Shown: positions 1-5,382 of the stretch, in pieces
Layout: every line of letters starts with the position of its first letter
How positions within the stretch are numbered: position 1 is the first letter of the stretch
Source of the DNA: an uncultured Mucilaginibacter sp.
GTDB lineage: Bacteria; Bacteroidota; Bacteroidia; Sphingobacteriales; Sphingobacteriaceae
DNA: 5,382 nucleotides
Assembly (NCBI GenBank): GCA_946479225.1
Contig: CAMLFI010000210.1
Location: 1-5,382, forward strand
Direction of reading: 5' to 3'
Translations under genes and position numbers: made by a program
Notes under the pieces: generated by a model
What the model was told of the DNA's origin: nothing
What the model saw: only the letters and a program-made list of their open reading frames with translations
Database searches by the model: none

Positions 1-460
1 CCAGGTAAACATAGCGTTTCAATTCTACCGGGACAGCGTTTTTGTCGGCAATAAAATACCGTGTTTTTACTTTATCGGTGTAATTATACAGGGTAACGTT
101 TTTACCGCCCGTTATTATCCTCAGAAAAATTGTGTCGGTAACAAATGATGAATCAATACCACTGCTCAGATCGGCCAGATCAACAGCGCCTTTAGTAATA
201 GGGCCAACATATTTCTGGTAGTGATCAACCTGGTTAATGCCGAAGGCCTTTATGTTAGCCGGCGAATATTGTTGTGAGGCAGCTTGCTCTGTTGTTTTAA
301 ATGATATTTCGCGGGGATTTTGATTCCACTCTTTATAGTCGACAAATCCTTTTGTGGTATCGCCACTGAGGGTAACTATATAGCCGGGTTTAAAATTGCG
401 CTGGGCCTGTGATTGGAAAGAAATTGCAGTGATAAGGAGTAAGGTATAGAAGTATTTCAT
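1..460 (-). CDS. Secreted protein of unknown function, N-terminal part (3' end outside window)
   Basis: An open frame reads leftward from the ATG at 460-458 through the window edge, giving 153 codons with no stop, so the C-terminus is missing. Residues 1-20 (MKYFYTLLLITAISFQSQAQ) form a clear signal peptide with a likely signal peptidase I cut between A19 and Q20, so the product should be exported. The mature part begins with a motif around residues 24-43 (KPGYIVTLSGDTTKGFVDYK), followed by mixed polar and beta-prone sequence without transmembrane helices. From memory, this opening resembles Sphingobacteriaceae envelope proteins annotated as hypothetical, some of which continue into an outer-membrane beta-barrel; I cannot confirm that because the C-terminus is absent. 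The gene starts 59 bp past the flavin reductase stop on the same strand but has its own promoter candidate at 480-509. No catalytic motif is visible. The coding call is strong and the function is unknown. Confidence 0.85.
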   Translation of the reverse strand, partial: MKYFYTLLLITAISFQSQAQRNFKPGYIVTLSGDTTKGFVDYKEWNQNPREISFKTTEQAASQQYSPANIKAFGINQVDHYQKYVGPITKGAVDLADLSSGIDSSFVTDTIFLRIITGGKNVTLYNYTDKVKTRYFIADKNAVPVELKRYVYL

Positions 461-479
461 AATTGCGAATAAGGCTGTG

Positions 480-509
480 CAAATATAAAATAATACCTAT
501 CAGTTAAAA
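480..509 (-). promoter_or_regulatory. Bacteroidota-type promoter for the 1-460 secreted protein gene
   Basis: Read on the minus strand, 487-480 is TATATTTG, an exact match to the Bacteroidota -7 element TAnnTTTG. A TTTT at 509-506 lies 18 bp upstream and may serve as the -33 element (consensus TTTG or TTG, so one mismatch). Transcription would begin near 473-475, leaving a leader of only about 13-15 nt before the ATG at 460. The site sits wholly within the gap between two genes, which supports a real promoter over a chance match. The -7 box is seen directly; the -33 box and start site are inferred. Confidence 0.55.
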
Positions 510-519
510 GCGACAGTAT

Positions 520-1041
520 TTAAAACGTTACGAACTTGTCAATCTGCTCATTGGTAAATTTCAGCGTATCCTCTTTAAACAAATCGCCGGCTTCATTAAA
601 CTCGGCCCTTATGTTGGGGATATGCAACTTTAAGGGCATTACATGCAGGTGCATATAATGGCATACCCCGGTAAAATGGTCAATGCCGCGTATGTTACCA
701 TATTTACCCGATGACAGACCCACAAGCGCCGCCTTTTTCTCGTAAAAGCTTTGCGGAAACGCGCAGGCATCAATAAAAAACTTAAGTATGCCCGGGAAAC
801 TGCCGTTGTATTCGGGTATGATGAATAAGAACTTTTCGGTGGCCGAAACGCGCTGCTGTAGCTGCTCAAACTCGGGGTTGGGTTTGCCATACATCGTGGT
901 CTCAATCAAGTTGCCCGGCAGTTCGGTCATTGAAAGTATGTCCGCTTCAACGCCCTTTTCGCGCAGCTTTTTTTGATAATACAAAGCCAGCCTGTAAGTT
1001 GAGCTGCCTGGGCGGTTGGTTGATGATATGATAGTTACCAT
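520..1041 (-). CDS. NAD(P)H-dependent FMN reductase-like flavoprotein
   Basis: The gene encodes 173 aa, the usual size for the flavodoxin-like FMN_red family (PF03358), whose members use NAD(P)H and bound FMN to reduce quinones, azo dyes, chromate or free flavin in the cytoplasm. The N-terminal strand and phosphate-binding loop is at residues 3-15 (TIISSTNRPGSST). The family hallmark PEYNGSFPGILKFFIDA is at residues 76-92 and shapes the flavin site. The segment at residues 104-119 (AALVGLSSGKYGNIRG) matches the third flavin-contacting loop region. There is no signal peptide or membrane segment. The ATG at 1041-1039 is preferred because the phosphate-loop strand begins at residue 3, leaving no room for a later start. 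No Shine-Dalgarno sequence is seen, and an AT-rich octamer array begins immediately upstream. It is divergent from parA. The family call is strong; the physiological substrate cannot be told from sequence. Confidence 0.9.
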   Translation of the reverse strand: MVTIISSTNRPGSSTYRLALYYQKKLREKGVEADILSMTELPGNLIETTMYGKPNPEFEQLQQRVSATEKFLFIIPEYNGSFPGILKFFIDACAFPQSFYEKKAALVGLSSGKYGNIRGIDHFTGVCHYMHLHVMPLKLHIPNIRAEFNEAGDLFKEDTLKFTNEQIDKFVTF

Positions 1042-1073
1042 TTATTGATTTATTGAATTACTGAATTATTGAT
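1042..1073. repeat. Tandem octamer array, left arm (TTATTGAW-type, four units)
   Basis: Four consecutive 8-bp units read TTATTGAT, TTATTGAA, TTACTGAA and TTATTGAT on the plus strand. The array touches the flavin reductase start codon at 1041, so it would be the last stretch of that gene's leader. An inverted counterpart lies at 1108-1139. Confidence 0.7.
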
Positions 1074-1107
1074 TTGAGTATTTGCGCTGAAAAATCAATT
1101 CTTAAAA

Positions 1108-1139
1108 ATCGATAATTCAATAATTCTCTAATTCAATAA
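1108..1139. repeat. Tandem octamer array, right arm in inverted orientation
   Basis: Read on the minus strand from 1139, four 8-bp units are TTATTGAA, TTAGAGAA, TTATTGAA and TTATCGAT, the same octamer family as the array at 1042-1073. Positions 1117-1139 can pair with 1050-1072 over 23 bp with only the two central positions (1061-1062 against 1127-1128) mismatched, leaving a 44-nt spacer. The arms are nearly all A and T, with no U-run of the kind that marks an intrinsic terminator. The function is unknown: it may be a repeat element, a leader hairpin for the leftward gene, or AT-rich slippage sequence. Confidence 0.65.
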
Positions 1140-1181
1140 TTAACCTTCCAAATGTTTGTAAATTGCCAAAACCTGTGGATT

Positions 1182-1208
1182 TTGCGTTGGTTTAAATCCG
1201 TATCTTAG
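1182..1208 (+). promoter_or_regulatory. Candidate promoter for the parA-lepB gene row
   Basis: TATCTTAG at 1201-1208 matches the Bacteroidota -7 element TAnnTTTG with one mismatch, and TTG at 1182-1184 (part of TTTG at 1181-1184) could be the -33 element. The spacing is 16 bp, slightly shorter than the usual 17-23. Transcription would start near 1213-1215, giving a leader of about 85 nt before the parA ATG. It is the best promoter candidate I found between the octamer repeats and parA, and none as good is seen in the short gaps further down the row. Both boxes are imperfect, so the call is tentative. Confidence 0.4.
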
Positions 1209-1231
1209 CGCCTGCTTTAAAAAAGTTTTCC

Positions 1232-1259
1232 GAAGGTAGAAATTTATATCGCTACTTTT
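1232..1259 (+). other. Possible weak hairpin in the parA leader
   Basis: In RNA, GAAGGUAG (1232-1239) can pair with CUACUUUU (1252-1259) to give eight pairs, two of them G-U, around a 12-nt AU-rich loop. It would lie in the parA 5' leader if the promoter near 1201 is right. The stem is weak and resembles no riboswitch I recognise, so it could be chance. Confidence 0.2.
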
Positions 1260-1300
1260 CGTTGTTATAACCACAGTTTACACAAATTTGAATATCTGTA

Positions 1301-2104
1301 ATGAGTAAAATTATTGCTTTAGCCAACCAGAAAGGCGGCGTGGGTAAAACCACATCATCCATCAATCTGGCGGCAAGCCTGGCTGTGCTTGAATACAAAA
1401 CATTGCTGGTTGATGCCGACCCGCAGGCCAACTCAACATCAGGCATCGGGTTTGACCCGCGCAACGTAAAAAACAGTATTTACGAGTGCATAATTAACCA
1501 GGTTGATCCGCATAAAGCCATCATTAAAACCGAAACGCCTAATCTGGATCTGTTGCCTGCGCATATAGACCTGGTGGGTGCCGAAATTGAGATGATAAAC
1601 CTGGAGAGCCGCGAGTACAGAATGCGCGAGGTGTTTGCCCAGATAAGAGATGAATATGATTTTATTATAATTGATTGTTCGCCGTCATTAGGCCTTATTA
1701 CCGTTAACGCTTTAACCGCTGCCGACTCTGTTATTATACCCGTGCAATGCGAGTATTTTGCGTTAGAAGGTTTGGGTAAATTGTTAAACACTGTAAAAAT
1801 TGTACAGAACCGTTTAAATACCAATTTAAAAATAGAAGGTATTTTATTAACCATGTACGATGTTAGGCTGCGCCTGTCAAACCAGGTGGTTGAAGAGGTG
1901 CGCTCACATTTTGAAGACATGGTGTTTGAAACCATAATACAGCGTAATACCCGCCTTAGCGAAGCGCCAAGCTTTGGCCTGTCGGTTATTATGCATGATG
2001 CTAACTCAAAAGGCGCCATTAATTACCTTAACCTGGCCCGCGAAATATTGCGCAAAAATGGCCTTGTAAAAGATGCTGTAGAGCAAACTACTGAAACCGT
2101 ATAA
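1301..2104 (+). CDS. parA: Chromosome partitioning ATPase ParA (Soj family)
   Basis: This 267-aa protein is a deviant-Walker ATPase that binds nucleoid DNA nonspecifically as an ATP dimer and, with ParB bound at parS, drives separation of the replication-origin region. The deviant Walker A loop KGGVGKTT is at residues 11-18, with the signature lysine K11 and the P-loop lysine K16. The A' motif LLVDADPQAN is at residues 35-44 and Walker B FIIIDCSPSLG is at residues 121-131 with D125. There is no N-terminal helix-turn-helix extension, which fits chromosomal Soj-type proteins rather than large plasmid ParA (type Ia). The ATG at 1301 is right because the Walker A strand starts at residue 3. No Shine-Dalgarno sequence precedes it. 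The stop is 2 bp before parB, so the pair is almost certainly cotranscribed. The ordinary housekeeping genes downstream favour a chromosomal over a plasmid location. Confidence 0.97.
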   Translation: MSKIIALANQKGGVGKTTSSINLAASLAVLEYKTLLVDADPQANSTSGIGFDPRNVKNSIYECIINQVDPHKAIIKTETPNLDLLPAHIDLVGAEIEMINLESREYRMREVFAQIRDEYDFIIIDCSPSLGLITVNALTAADSVIIPVQCEYFALEGLGKLLNTVKIVQNRLNTNLKIEGILLTMYDVRLRLSNQVVEEVRSHFEDMVFETIIQRNTRLSEAPSFGLSVIMHDANSKGAINYLNLAREILRKNGLVKDAVEQTTETV

Positions 2105-2106
2105 CA

Positions 2107-3018
2107 ATGAGCGCAGAAAAAAGAAGAGCATTAGGAAAAGGATTAAGCGCGTTGTTAAATGACAGTGACGATGTACTCCCTTATAAAAGAAGTAATAATA
2201 CAACTACTACCGAACACGAGGTAAACAGCCCCGGATCGGTAAATGAAATAAAGCTGGATGAGATAGAGGTTAACCCGTTTCAGCCACGTACTGATTTTGA
2301 TGAAACCGCTTTAGGCGAACTGGCCGACTCAATAAAGCTGCAAGGCCTTATACAGCCCATAACAGTTAGGCGCGTTAACGCGCATAGTTATCAGCTGATA
2401 TCGGGCGAACGCAGGTTGCGGGCGTCAAAAATTGCGGGACTTAAAAGTATACCGGCCTACGTGCGTACTGCCAACGACCAGCAGATGCTGGAGATGGCCC
2501 TGATAGAGAACATTCAACGGGAGAATCTAAACGCTATTGAAGTTGCATTAAGCTTTCAGCGGATGCTGGATGAGTGCAGCCTTAAGCAGGAAGAGTTAGG
2601 AGATCGCGTTAGCAAAAACAGATCAACAGTAAATAATTACCTGCGCTTGCTAAAATTGCCACCGGCTATTCAGGCTGCTATACGCGATGGGGGCATAACC
2701 ATGGGTCACGCCCGCGCCTTAATAACCGTTGACGATCCTGCTCAACAGCTGTATATTTTTAAGCAGATAATACAACAAGGCCTGTCGGTTAGAAAGGTAG
2801 AAGAAATTGTGCGCGATCTGCAAAGATCAAAACCGAAGAAGGAGGGCAAGCAGCCCGAACCTATGTCTTTTCAGGTACAAAAAATACAGGATGATCTTGC
2901 TTCAAAGTTCAGCACCAAGGTAAGGTTGAAAATGAACGCGCAGGGTAATGGTAGCATAGAGATACCTTTCCTGTCAGAAGAAGATCTTAACCGCATTCTC
3001 GAAATGCTTGATTGGTAA
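2107..3018 (+). CDS. parB: Chromosome partitioning protein ParB (Spo0J family)
   Basis: This 303-aa protein is the parS-binding CTPase clamp that loads onto DNA near the origin and stimulates ParA ATPase activity. The short N-terminal ParA-contact segment RRALGKGLSALL is at residues 6-17, followed by a low-complexity linker to about residue 45 that includes a run of four threonines. The ParB/Srx-type N-domain spans about residues 46-140, with the nucleotide-binding motifs GERRLRA at 100-106 and ENIQREN at 134-140. The parS-recognising helix-turn-helix lies near residues 160-182 (KQEELGDRVSKNRSTVNNYL). A Lys/Pro/Glu-rich linker near residues 240-253 leads to the C-terminal dimerisation domain. 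Domain order and length are typical and no key motif is missing. It starts 2 bp after parA and ends 1 bp before the next ATG, suggesting translational coupling. No canonical parS (GTTTCACGTGAAAC-like) is seen in this window. Confidence 0.97.
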   Translation: MSAEKRRALGKGLSALLNDSDDVLPYKRSNNTTTTEHEVNSPGSVNEIKLDEIEVNPFQPRTDFDETALGELADSIKLQGLIQPITVRRVNAHSYQLISGERRLRASKIAGLKSIPAYVRTANDQQMLEMALIENIQRENLNAIEVALSFQRMLDECSLKQEELGDRVSKNRSTVNNYLRLLKLPPAIQAAIRDGGITMGHARALITVDDPAQQLYIFKQIIQQGLSVRKVEEIVRDLQRSKPKKEGKQPEPMSFQVQKIQDDLASKFSTKVRLKMNAQGNGSIEIPFLSEEDLNRILEMLDW

Positions 3019-3019
3019 A

Positions 3020-3703
3020 ATGCAAAGAACGGTTTTAACGTTTTTAATAGTTTTTGGATTGATGGGTGCGGCATGTGCGCAACGGCCGGATTTTAGCGGC
3101 CCCAAATCTAAAGCCGACAGCGTTAAGGCCAAAGCTGATTCGCTTAAGTCAAAGGTTTTTTCTCCAAGTCTTGTCGACGAGAAAATATATCATCCCGATA
3201 GTACACACAGTCCGCGCAAGGCCGTTTTTCACTCGTTAATGATACCGGGCTGGGGGCAGGCCTATAACCGCAAATGGTGGAAAGTGCCTATTGCTTACGG
3301 TGCCCTGGGCCTTATTGGCTGGGCCTATGCTTTTAATCAGAAATATTATAAAGAAAACCTGGCCATAGCGCAGTACCGTAAAAGGGGCTATGTGCCGACG
3401 CCCGAGGACGCCTACTACGAAACCTACCAGCAATATGCGCTGTATGGTTATTCTGACCAAACCATTACCGAGGCCGTAAGAGGTTACCGTCGCTACCGCG
3501 ATCTGAGCGTTTTGGGCTTTGTGGGGATGTGGGGCATACAAATTATTGACGCTTATATTGATGCCAAGTTTATCCATTCGTACTCTATGGATAATAATCT
3601 GTCGTTTAGGGTAACACCGCAGTTGATGACGCAGCCCATGTATGCTTATGGCATGCAGAGTGCTTATGTTCCGGGTTTAAAAGTTACCTTTACCCTCAGA
3701 TAA
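3020..3703 (+). CDS. DUF5683 family exported membrane protein, function unknown
   Basis: The 227-aa product starts at the ATG at 3020, one base after the parB stop. A TTG at 3008 could extend the frame by four residues inside parB, but the ATG places the signal peptide (residues 1-20, likely cut A20/Q21 in CAQ) at the true N-terminus. C19 has no good lipobox, so a lipoprotein is unlikely. Residues 31-44 are a charged heptad duplication (KADSVKA, KADSLKS). The DUF5683 hallmark SLMIPGWGQAYNRKWWKVP is at residues 72-90. It is followed by a hydrophobic segment at about 89-105 and a second at about 162-180 (DLSVLGFVGMWGIQIIDAY), with a Tyr/Arg-rich stretch between them. The C-terminus (VPGLKVTFTLR) ends like a beta strand. 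The protein is probably in the envelope with two membrane-associated segments. From memory, this family follows parB in many Bacteroidota; its role is not established, and its place between parB and dapB suggests, without proving, an envelope or growth-linked job. Confidence 0.85.
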   Translation: MQRTVLTFLIVFGLMGAACAQRPDFSGPKSKADSVKAKADSLKSKVFSPSLVDEKIYHPDSTHSPRKAVFHSLMIPGWGQAYNRKWWKVPIAYGALGLIGWAYAFNQKYYKENLAIAQYRKRGYVPTPEDAYYETYQQYALYGYSDQTITEAVRGYRRYRDLSVLGFVGMWGIQIIDAYIDAKFIHSYSMDNNLSFRVTPQLMTQPMYAYGMQSAYVPGLKVTFTLR

Positions 3704-3753
3704 ATTTCAACCCAATTAAAACCTCCTTTTTTACACATAAAGGTTAACACAAA

Positions 3754-4512
3754 ATGAAAATTGCATTATTAGGCTACGGAAAAATGGGTAAGATCATAGA
3801 AAAGATCGCCACAGACCGTAAGCACGAAATTGTTTTAAAAATAGATCACGATAATTTAAGCGACTTAACCGCAGAGAACCTGCGAAAGGCTGACGTTGCT
3901 ATAGAGTTCAGTACCCCCGGTACCGCCCTTGCAAACATCACCCAAAGCCTTAATGCGGGTGTGCCCATTGTGGTAGGTACTACCGGATGGCACGATAGCT
4001 TGCCTGCCATAAAGCAACGTTGCGAGCAGGAGGGACTGTCGTTTATATACGGCACCAATTTTAGCGTTGGCGTAAACATATTCTTCCATGTAAATAAAAT
4101 GCTTGCCAAAATAATGAACGGTTACAGTTATTATGATGTGCAGGTAGAAGAGATCCACCATACCCAAAAGCTTGATTCGCCAAGCGGTACGGCCATTACC
4201 ATTGCCGAAGGTATTATTGACAACCTTGATGCTAAAAAGCAATGGGTAAATATTTTAACCGCCGAGGGTCTGGAGGGAACGGACCACGCAACTGCTGATG
4301 AAGTTTTAATAGAATCATACCGTATTGACAGCGTGCCGGGCACGCATACGGTTATTTACGATTCGGAAGTTGACTCAATAGAATTTAAACATACCGCCCA
4401 CAACCGTAACGGCTTCGCTTTAGGCGCTGTTATGGCTGCCGAATGGATACAGAATAAGCAAGGATTTTATTCGGTAGAAGATATGTTTGATTTTACCCTA
4501 AATAATAGATAA
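3754..4512 (+). CDS. dapB: 4-hydroxy-tetrahydrodipicolinate reductase DapB
   Basis: DapB performs the NAD(P)H-dependent reduction of 4-hydroxy-tetrahydrodipicolinate to tetrahydrodipicolinate, the step that leads to diaminopimelate for peptidoglycan and lysine, in the cytoplasm. The dinucleotide-binding loop GYGKMG is at residues 7-12 behind strand KIALL. VVGTTGW is at residues 73-79 and GTNFSVGVN at 100-108, both family motifs near the cofactor and active site. The substrate-binding and catalytic signature EIHHTQKLDSPSGTA is at residues 133-147, with H135 and K139 corresponding to the E. coli H159 and K163. Its 252 aa is slightly shorter than the E. coli enzyme (273 aa), which fits the compact Bacteroidota form. 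The ATG at 3754 puts the Rossmann strand at residue 2. It lies 50 bp after the DUF5683 gene with no clear promoter between, so it probably shares the parAB transcript. Confidence 0.97.
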   Translation: MKIALLGYGKMGKIIEKIATDRKHEIVLKIDHDNLSDLTAENLRKADVAIEFSTPGTALANITQSLNAGVPIVVGTTGWHDSLPAIKQRCEQEGLSFIYGTNFSVGVNIFFHVNKMLAKIMNGYSYYDVQVEEIHHTQKLDSPSGTAITIAEGIIDNLDAKKQWVNILTAEGLEGTDHATADEVLIESYRIDSVPGTHTVIYDSEVDSIEFKHTAHNRNGFALGAVMAAEWIQNKQGFYSVEDMFDFTLNNR

Positions 4513-4537
4513 CATTGACACGATATTTTAAAAACAA

Positions 4538-5335
4538 ATGAACTGGAAATTCTGGAACAGAAAAAAAACTAAAACTGCCGATAAAAAGAAAAAAAGCACC
4601 ACCCGCGAGTGGACCGATGCCATCATCTTTGCCGTTATAGCTGCAACCTTAATACGTACCTTTTTTATTGAGGCCTATACCATACCTACACCATCAATGG
4701 AGCGCTCGCTGTTAGTTGGCGACTTTTTGTTTGTAAGTAAGTTAAATTATGGTCCGCGTACACCCATGACGCCTATCGCGTTTCCGTTTGCGCACCATAC
4801 CATGCCTATCATCAATACCAAGGCTTATTGGGACGGCTGGGAGTTAGGCTATCATCGCCTGCCCGGCTTAAGCAGTATAAAACGCCAGGACGTGGTAGTG
4901 TTTAACTACCCAATGGAGGCAGATTCGCCTTATTTGCGCCCTGTGGATAAGCGCGAAAACTACATTAAACGTTGTATAGGTATTGCAGGCGATACTGTGA
5001 AACTGATAGACGCGCAGGTATATATTAACGATAAAGCCGTTGAAGATAAGCCTGGTCAGCAGATAGATTATGATATAACTACCAGTGGTGTTGATATTAA
5101 CCCGGAAGTATTGCGCGAACTGCATGTTTCTAATTACGAAGGCAACCCGTATTATACCATGACCAAAGAGGCTGCCAATACCATAAAAGGTTATTCAAAT
5201 GTAACATCAATAAAGCCGAGAATACAGCCAAAAATTGGTGGCATAGGAGGAGACCTTAATGTTTTCCCGGTAGACTACGCGCACCCTCAAGACCATAAAT
5301 TTGGCTGGAACGTAGATAATTTTGGTCCGGTTATA
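4538..5335 (+). CDS. lepB: Signal peptidase I LepB, 3' end cut by the contig end
   Basis: This inner-membrane serine protease of the Ser/Lys dyad type (S26) removes signal peptides from exported proteins. About 266 genuine residues are present. A Lys-rich cytoplasmic tail (residues 8-19) precedes one transmembrane segment at about 27-44. Box B PTPSMERSLLVGD is at residues 50-62 with the nucleophile S53. Box D NYIKRCIGIAGDTV is at residues 141-154 with the general base K144. A family insertion lies between these boxes (about residues 74-114). Bacteroidota LepB proteins are longer than the E. coli enzyme, and box E (GDNR-type, with conserved Ser/Asp) has not yet appeared, so a substantial C-terminal part is missing. 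Genuine sequence stops at about 5334-5335. The next 13 in-frame codons (DRKSTRLNSSHDE, then TGA) are translated Illumina adapter and not part of the protein. The gene follows dapB by 25 bp. Confidence 0.95.
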
Positions 5336-5382
5336 GATCGGAAGAGCACACGTCTGAACTCCAGTCACGACGAATGATCTCG
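5335..5382 (+). other. Illumina TruSeq adapter and index read-through (assembly artefact)
   Basis: Positions 5335-5368 match the 34-base Illumina TruSeq Read 1 3' adapter (beginning AGATCGGAAGAGCACACG and ending CTCCAGTCAC). Positions 5369-5376 (GACGAATG) sit where the 8-base i7 index belongs, and 5377-5382 (ATCTCG) match the first six bases of the constant segment after the index. The three parts are in the expected order with no gaps. This is library-construction sequence left untrimmed at the end of a contig. The A at 5335 could be the last genomic base, the adapter's first base or the A-tail. Confidence 0.98.

Noticed and set aside
1142..1300. DnaA-box-like words near parA (for example TGTGGATTT at 1174-1182 and GTTTACACA around 1276-1284) hinting at a replication origin.
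   Set aside because: The matches are scattered with one or two mismatches each, there is no cluster or adjoining dnaA gene, and the AT-rich part is explained by the octamer repeats.
1480..2019. A long minus-strand open frame (179 codons) opposite parA.
   Set aside because: It is fully antisense to a strongly supported gene, has no recognisable domain, and reflects codon bias in parA.
3008..3019. A TTG start that would extend the DUF5683 protein by four residues and overlap parB.
   Set aside because: The ATG at 3020 gives a well-formed signal peptide from residue 1 and normal end-to-start spacing with parB.
3719..3747. Partial inverted repeat (AACC...GGTT with a T-run) between the DUF5683 gene and dapB, considered as a terminator.
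   Set aside because: Only a short imperfect stem can form, and the T-run lies within the structure rather than after it, so it does not look like an intrinsic terminator.
4515..4520. TTGACA, identical to the E. coli -35 consensus, just upstream of lepB.
   Set aside because: It is only about 18 bp from the lepB ATG, has no -10 partner, and Bacteroidota primary sigma factors use different elements.
4995..5001. GTGAAAC inside lepB, resembling half of a parS site.
   Set aside because: The other palindrome half is absent, and a 7-base half site is expected by chance. No full parS was seen anywhere in the window.

Overview
This window looks like chromosomal DNA from a member of the Bacteroidota, most likely family Sphingobacteriaceae (Mucilaginibacter/Pedobacter-like). 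The placement rests on protein character (parA-parB-DUF5683-dapB-lepB gene order, Bacteroidota-style signal peptides ending in A-Q), on starts without Shine-Dalgarno sequences, and on a promoter element matching the Bacteroidota -7 box TAnnTTTG. It is inference from sequence only; no database search was made.

Layout. Positions 1-460 (minus strand) hold the N-terminal part of a secreted protein of unknown function that runs off the left edge, with a good promoter candidate just upstream. Positions 520-1041 (minus) encode an NAD(P)H-dependent FMN reductase-like flavoprotein. The 259-bp divergent intergenic region 1042-1300 holds two opposed arrays of an AT-rich 8-bp repeat, which can pair into a long stem, and a likely promoter and leader for the rightward genes. 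From 1301 to the right edge five genes run on the plus strand in a tight operon-like row: parA, parB (2-bp gap), a DUF5683 membrane protein (1-bp gap), dapB (50-bp gap) and lepB (25-bp gap). Together they cover chromosome segregation (ParA/ParB), a conserved envelope protein of unknown role, the diaminopimelate/lysine branch that supplies peptidoglycan precursors (DapB), and signal-peptide processing at the membrane (LepB).

The right end is not biological. From about 5335 to 5382 the sequence is Illumina TruSeq adapter, followed by an 8-base index and the start of the next adapter segment. lepB is therefore cut by an untrimmed contig end, and the apparent last residues and stop of its reading frame are artefactual.

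I found no mobile element, CRISPR array, RNA gene or convincing new system. The most notable points are the adapter read-through, the inverted octamer arrays beside the flavin reductase start codon, and the DUF5683 gene tightly coupled to parAB.
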